From Saccharopolyspora rosea (lineage in GTDB: Bacteria > Actinomycetota > Actinomycetes > Mycobacteriales > Pseudonocardiaceae): 64,000 bases of DNA. The notes beneath the pieces were generated by a model. That model did not search any database and had not been told where the DNA came from. It saw only the letters and a program-made list of their open reading frames with translations. This document shows positions 62,802 to 64,000 of the stretch, in pieces (within the stretch, counting starts at the first letter, position 1; the number at the start of each line of letters is the position of its first letter). The stretch is taken from NCBI RefSeq assembly GCF_025643595.1, contig NZ_CP102826.1, positions 496,001-560,000 of the forward strand, written 5' to 3'. A program made the position numbers and the translations under genes.

Positions 62802-63727
62802 TCGTCATCGGCGGCGAGGCGCTCGTCGACCTCGTTCCGGATTCGTCCACTGCGGACGGTGAACTCGGCCCGCTGCACCCGAGGCTCGGCGGCGGCCCGT
62901 ACAACGTCGCGATCGCGTTGGGGCGACTGGGAATCCCCGTCGGCTTCCACGCCCGGCTGTCCACCGACCAGTTCGGCGACAAGCAGTTCGAACGGCTCAA
63001 GCGGTCCGATGTGGACGTGAGCCTGGTGCGGCGCGGCCCGGAGCCCACCACGCTGGCGGTGGTCGGGCTCGGCGAGGACGGCTCGGCGCGCTACAGCTTC
63101 CACACCGAGGGCACCGCCGCCTTCGCCGTTACCGACCAGGAGTTCCCCCCGGACACCGCGGCGGTGTGCCTGGGCACGCTGGGCATGGCCGTGGAACCCG
63201 CGGCGAGCGTCTACGAGGCGGTGCTGTTCCGGGAGTCCGGCCTGGGCCGGTTCGTGGCGCTGGACCCGAACATCCGGACGGATCTCATCGCCGACCGGGA
63301 CGCCTACCGGCGGCGTTTCGAGTCCTGGCTGCCCGCGCTCGGCCTGCTCAAGGTGTCCGAGGAGGACGCCGCGTGGCTGGCCGACGGCACCGACGTGCTC
63401 GGCGCGGCGCGGGACTGGCAGCGGCGCGGCCCGGCCGCCGTGGTGCTCACCCGCGGCGCCGCCGGGATGGCGGCGGTGGCCGGCGACGACGTCGTCGAGG
63501 TGCCCGGTGTGCGGGCCGAGGTCGTCGACACCATCGGGGCAGGTGACACCGTGCAGGCCGCGCTGCTGGCCTGGCTGCACCGCCGCGGCGCGCTGTCCGC
63601 GGACGCGGTGCGCCGCCTGTCCCGGCAGGAGTGGGAGGAGGCGTTGCGCTTCGCCGCCTCGGCCGCCGCCGTCACGGTCTCCCGGGCGGGCGCCGAACCG
63701 CCGTGGGCCGCCGAGTTGGAGCCCTGA
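62798..63727 (+). CDS. PfkB-family carbohydrate kinase (fructokinase-like)
   Basis: A 309-residue sugar or nucleoside kinase. The N-terminal PfkB signature is LGGGPYNVAIALGRLGIPVG, and the catalytic C-terminal one is DTIGAGDTVQAALLAWL with the base aspartate. VALDPNIR also fits. Resembles fructokinases, though the substrate is not certain. GGAGGAGA precedes GTG 62798. Confidence 0.92.
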   Translation: MIVIGGEALVDLVPDSSTADGELGPLHPRLGGGPYNVAIALGRLGIPVGFHARLSTDQFGDKQFERLKRSDVDVSLVRRGPEPTTLAVVGLGEDGSARYSFHTEGTAAFAVTDQEFPPDTAAVCLGTLGMAVEPAASVYEAVLFRESGLGRFVALDPNIRTDLIADRDAYRRRFESWLPALGLLKVSEEDAAWLADGTDVLGAARDWQRRGPAAVVLTRGAAGMAAVAGDDVVEVPGVRAEVVDTIGAGDTVQAALLAWLHRRGALSADAVRRLSRQEWEEALRFAASAAAVTVSRAGAEPPWAAELEP

Positions 63728-64000
63728 CCACCGGCGGGGTGCGGGAGTGCACCCTGTGAGCTCAACCGCTCCTCCTACCGGGGGACCAACCGGGGTTAGC
63801 CCGTTCGGGTGGGTGCGGTCGTCACGATGACGGTCCTGTCCGGTTTCGGAGCGTCGAGAACCGGGCGCGCGGACCGCGCTGATGTGATGTGATCGTGGTC
63901 CCACCTGCCAAAAAGCCGAAACGCGGTTGCTGCGCGAGCACCCCACCGCGGTCTAGCGTGACTACTGACAGGACCCCAACGGGGTGGTGCTGCGGTGGGT
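63728..64000. other. Intergenic DNA to window end
   Basis: 273 bases after the kinase stop with no recognisable gene. A short direct repeat TGATGTGATG lies near 63878-63890. It may hold the promoter of a gene beyond the window. Confidence 0.4.

Overview
The window is very GC-rich DNA from an actinobacterium. Gene families (a conservon, SepH, DUF397/DUF5753 regulator pairs, DUF2530, DUF2537, DUF2771, DUF3027), frequent GTG starts and 4-base ATGA/GTGA overlaps point to Pseudonocardiales, perhaps a Saccharopolyspora relative. The genus is inference. There are no rRNA or tRNA genes, no CRISPR array, no phage and no transposase.

Layout. 1-3350: conservon (sensor kinase-like ATPase, roadblock protein, DUF742 protein, small GTPase). 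3426-12009: helicase-associated protein, malic enzyme and a molybdenum cofactor block (moaC, a mog-moaE fusion, moaD, moaA) interrupted by an Rpf-like cell-wall hydrolase gene that carries a c-di-AMP riboswitch and a CRP-type site. 12195-16039: TOBE regulator, modABC molybdate importer and a coupled HAD phosphatase. 16097-21522: YccF protein, fatty acyl-CoA synthetase, R2-like ligand-binding oxidase, HAD hydrolase, cold-shock protein, DUF2771 lipoprotein. 21824-24739: glutaminyl cyclase, ECF41-type sigma factor and FAD oxidoreductase operon. 24797-30487: DUF3027 and a sacsin/Hsp90-type ATPase, then a DUF5753/DUF397 regulator module. 30570-37958: AzgA-type purine permease, MarR plus MFS exporter, an orphan iron box, superoxide dismutase, and a B12-riboswitch-controlled btuFCD-like importer. 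37960-44921: glutamate-cysteine ligase-like protein, aldo/keto reductase, Bcr/CflA exporter, a 22-bp tandem repeat, SpoU methyltransferase, DUF2537 protein, and a MarR plus VC0807 membrane-protein pair whose second gene is frameshifted. 45016-49748: sepH, serC, SEC-C protein, citrate synthase. 50034-55534: urease operon ureABCFGD with a urea channel. 55752-63727: pdxH, DUF1707 protein, MFS and APC transporters, aldose epimerase, acyl-CoA dehydrogenase/TetR pair and a PfkB kinase.

The order helicase-associated protein, small ORF, moaC, mog, moaE, rpf, moaD, moaA, yccF, csp, DUF2771, DUF3027, DUF2530, MarR, SpoU methyltransferase, DUF2537, sepH, serC, citA follows the Mycobacterium tuberculosis Rv0862c-Rv0889c neighbourhood as I remember it. 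The mod, fadD/R2lox, ECF41, purine, B12 and other transport genes would then be blocks inserted into a conserved backbone.

The most interesting signals are regulatory: an ECF41 promoter that overlaps the start of its own sigma gene and implies a leaderless transcript; an iron box followed by a terminator but no gene, which suggests a small RNA; two matching TTGC-N5-GCAA palindromes linking a MarR regulator to a distant exporter; and an inverted repeat sitting on the start codon of the molybdate regulator.
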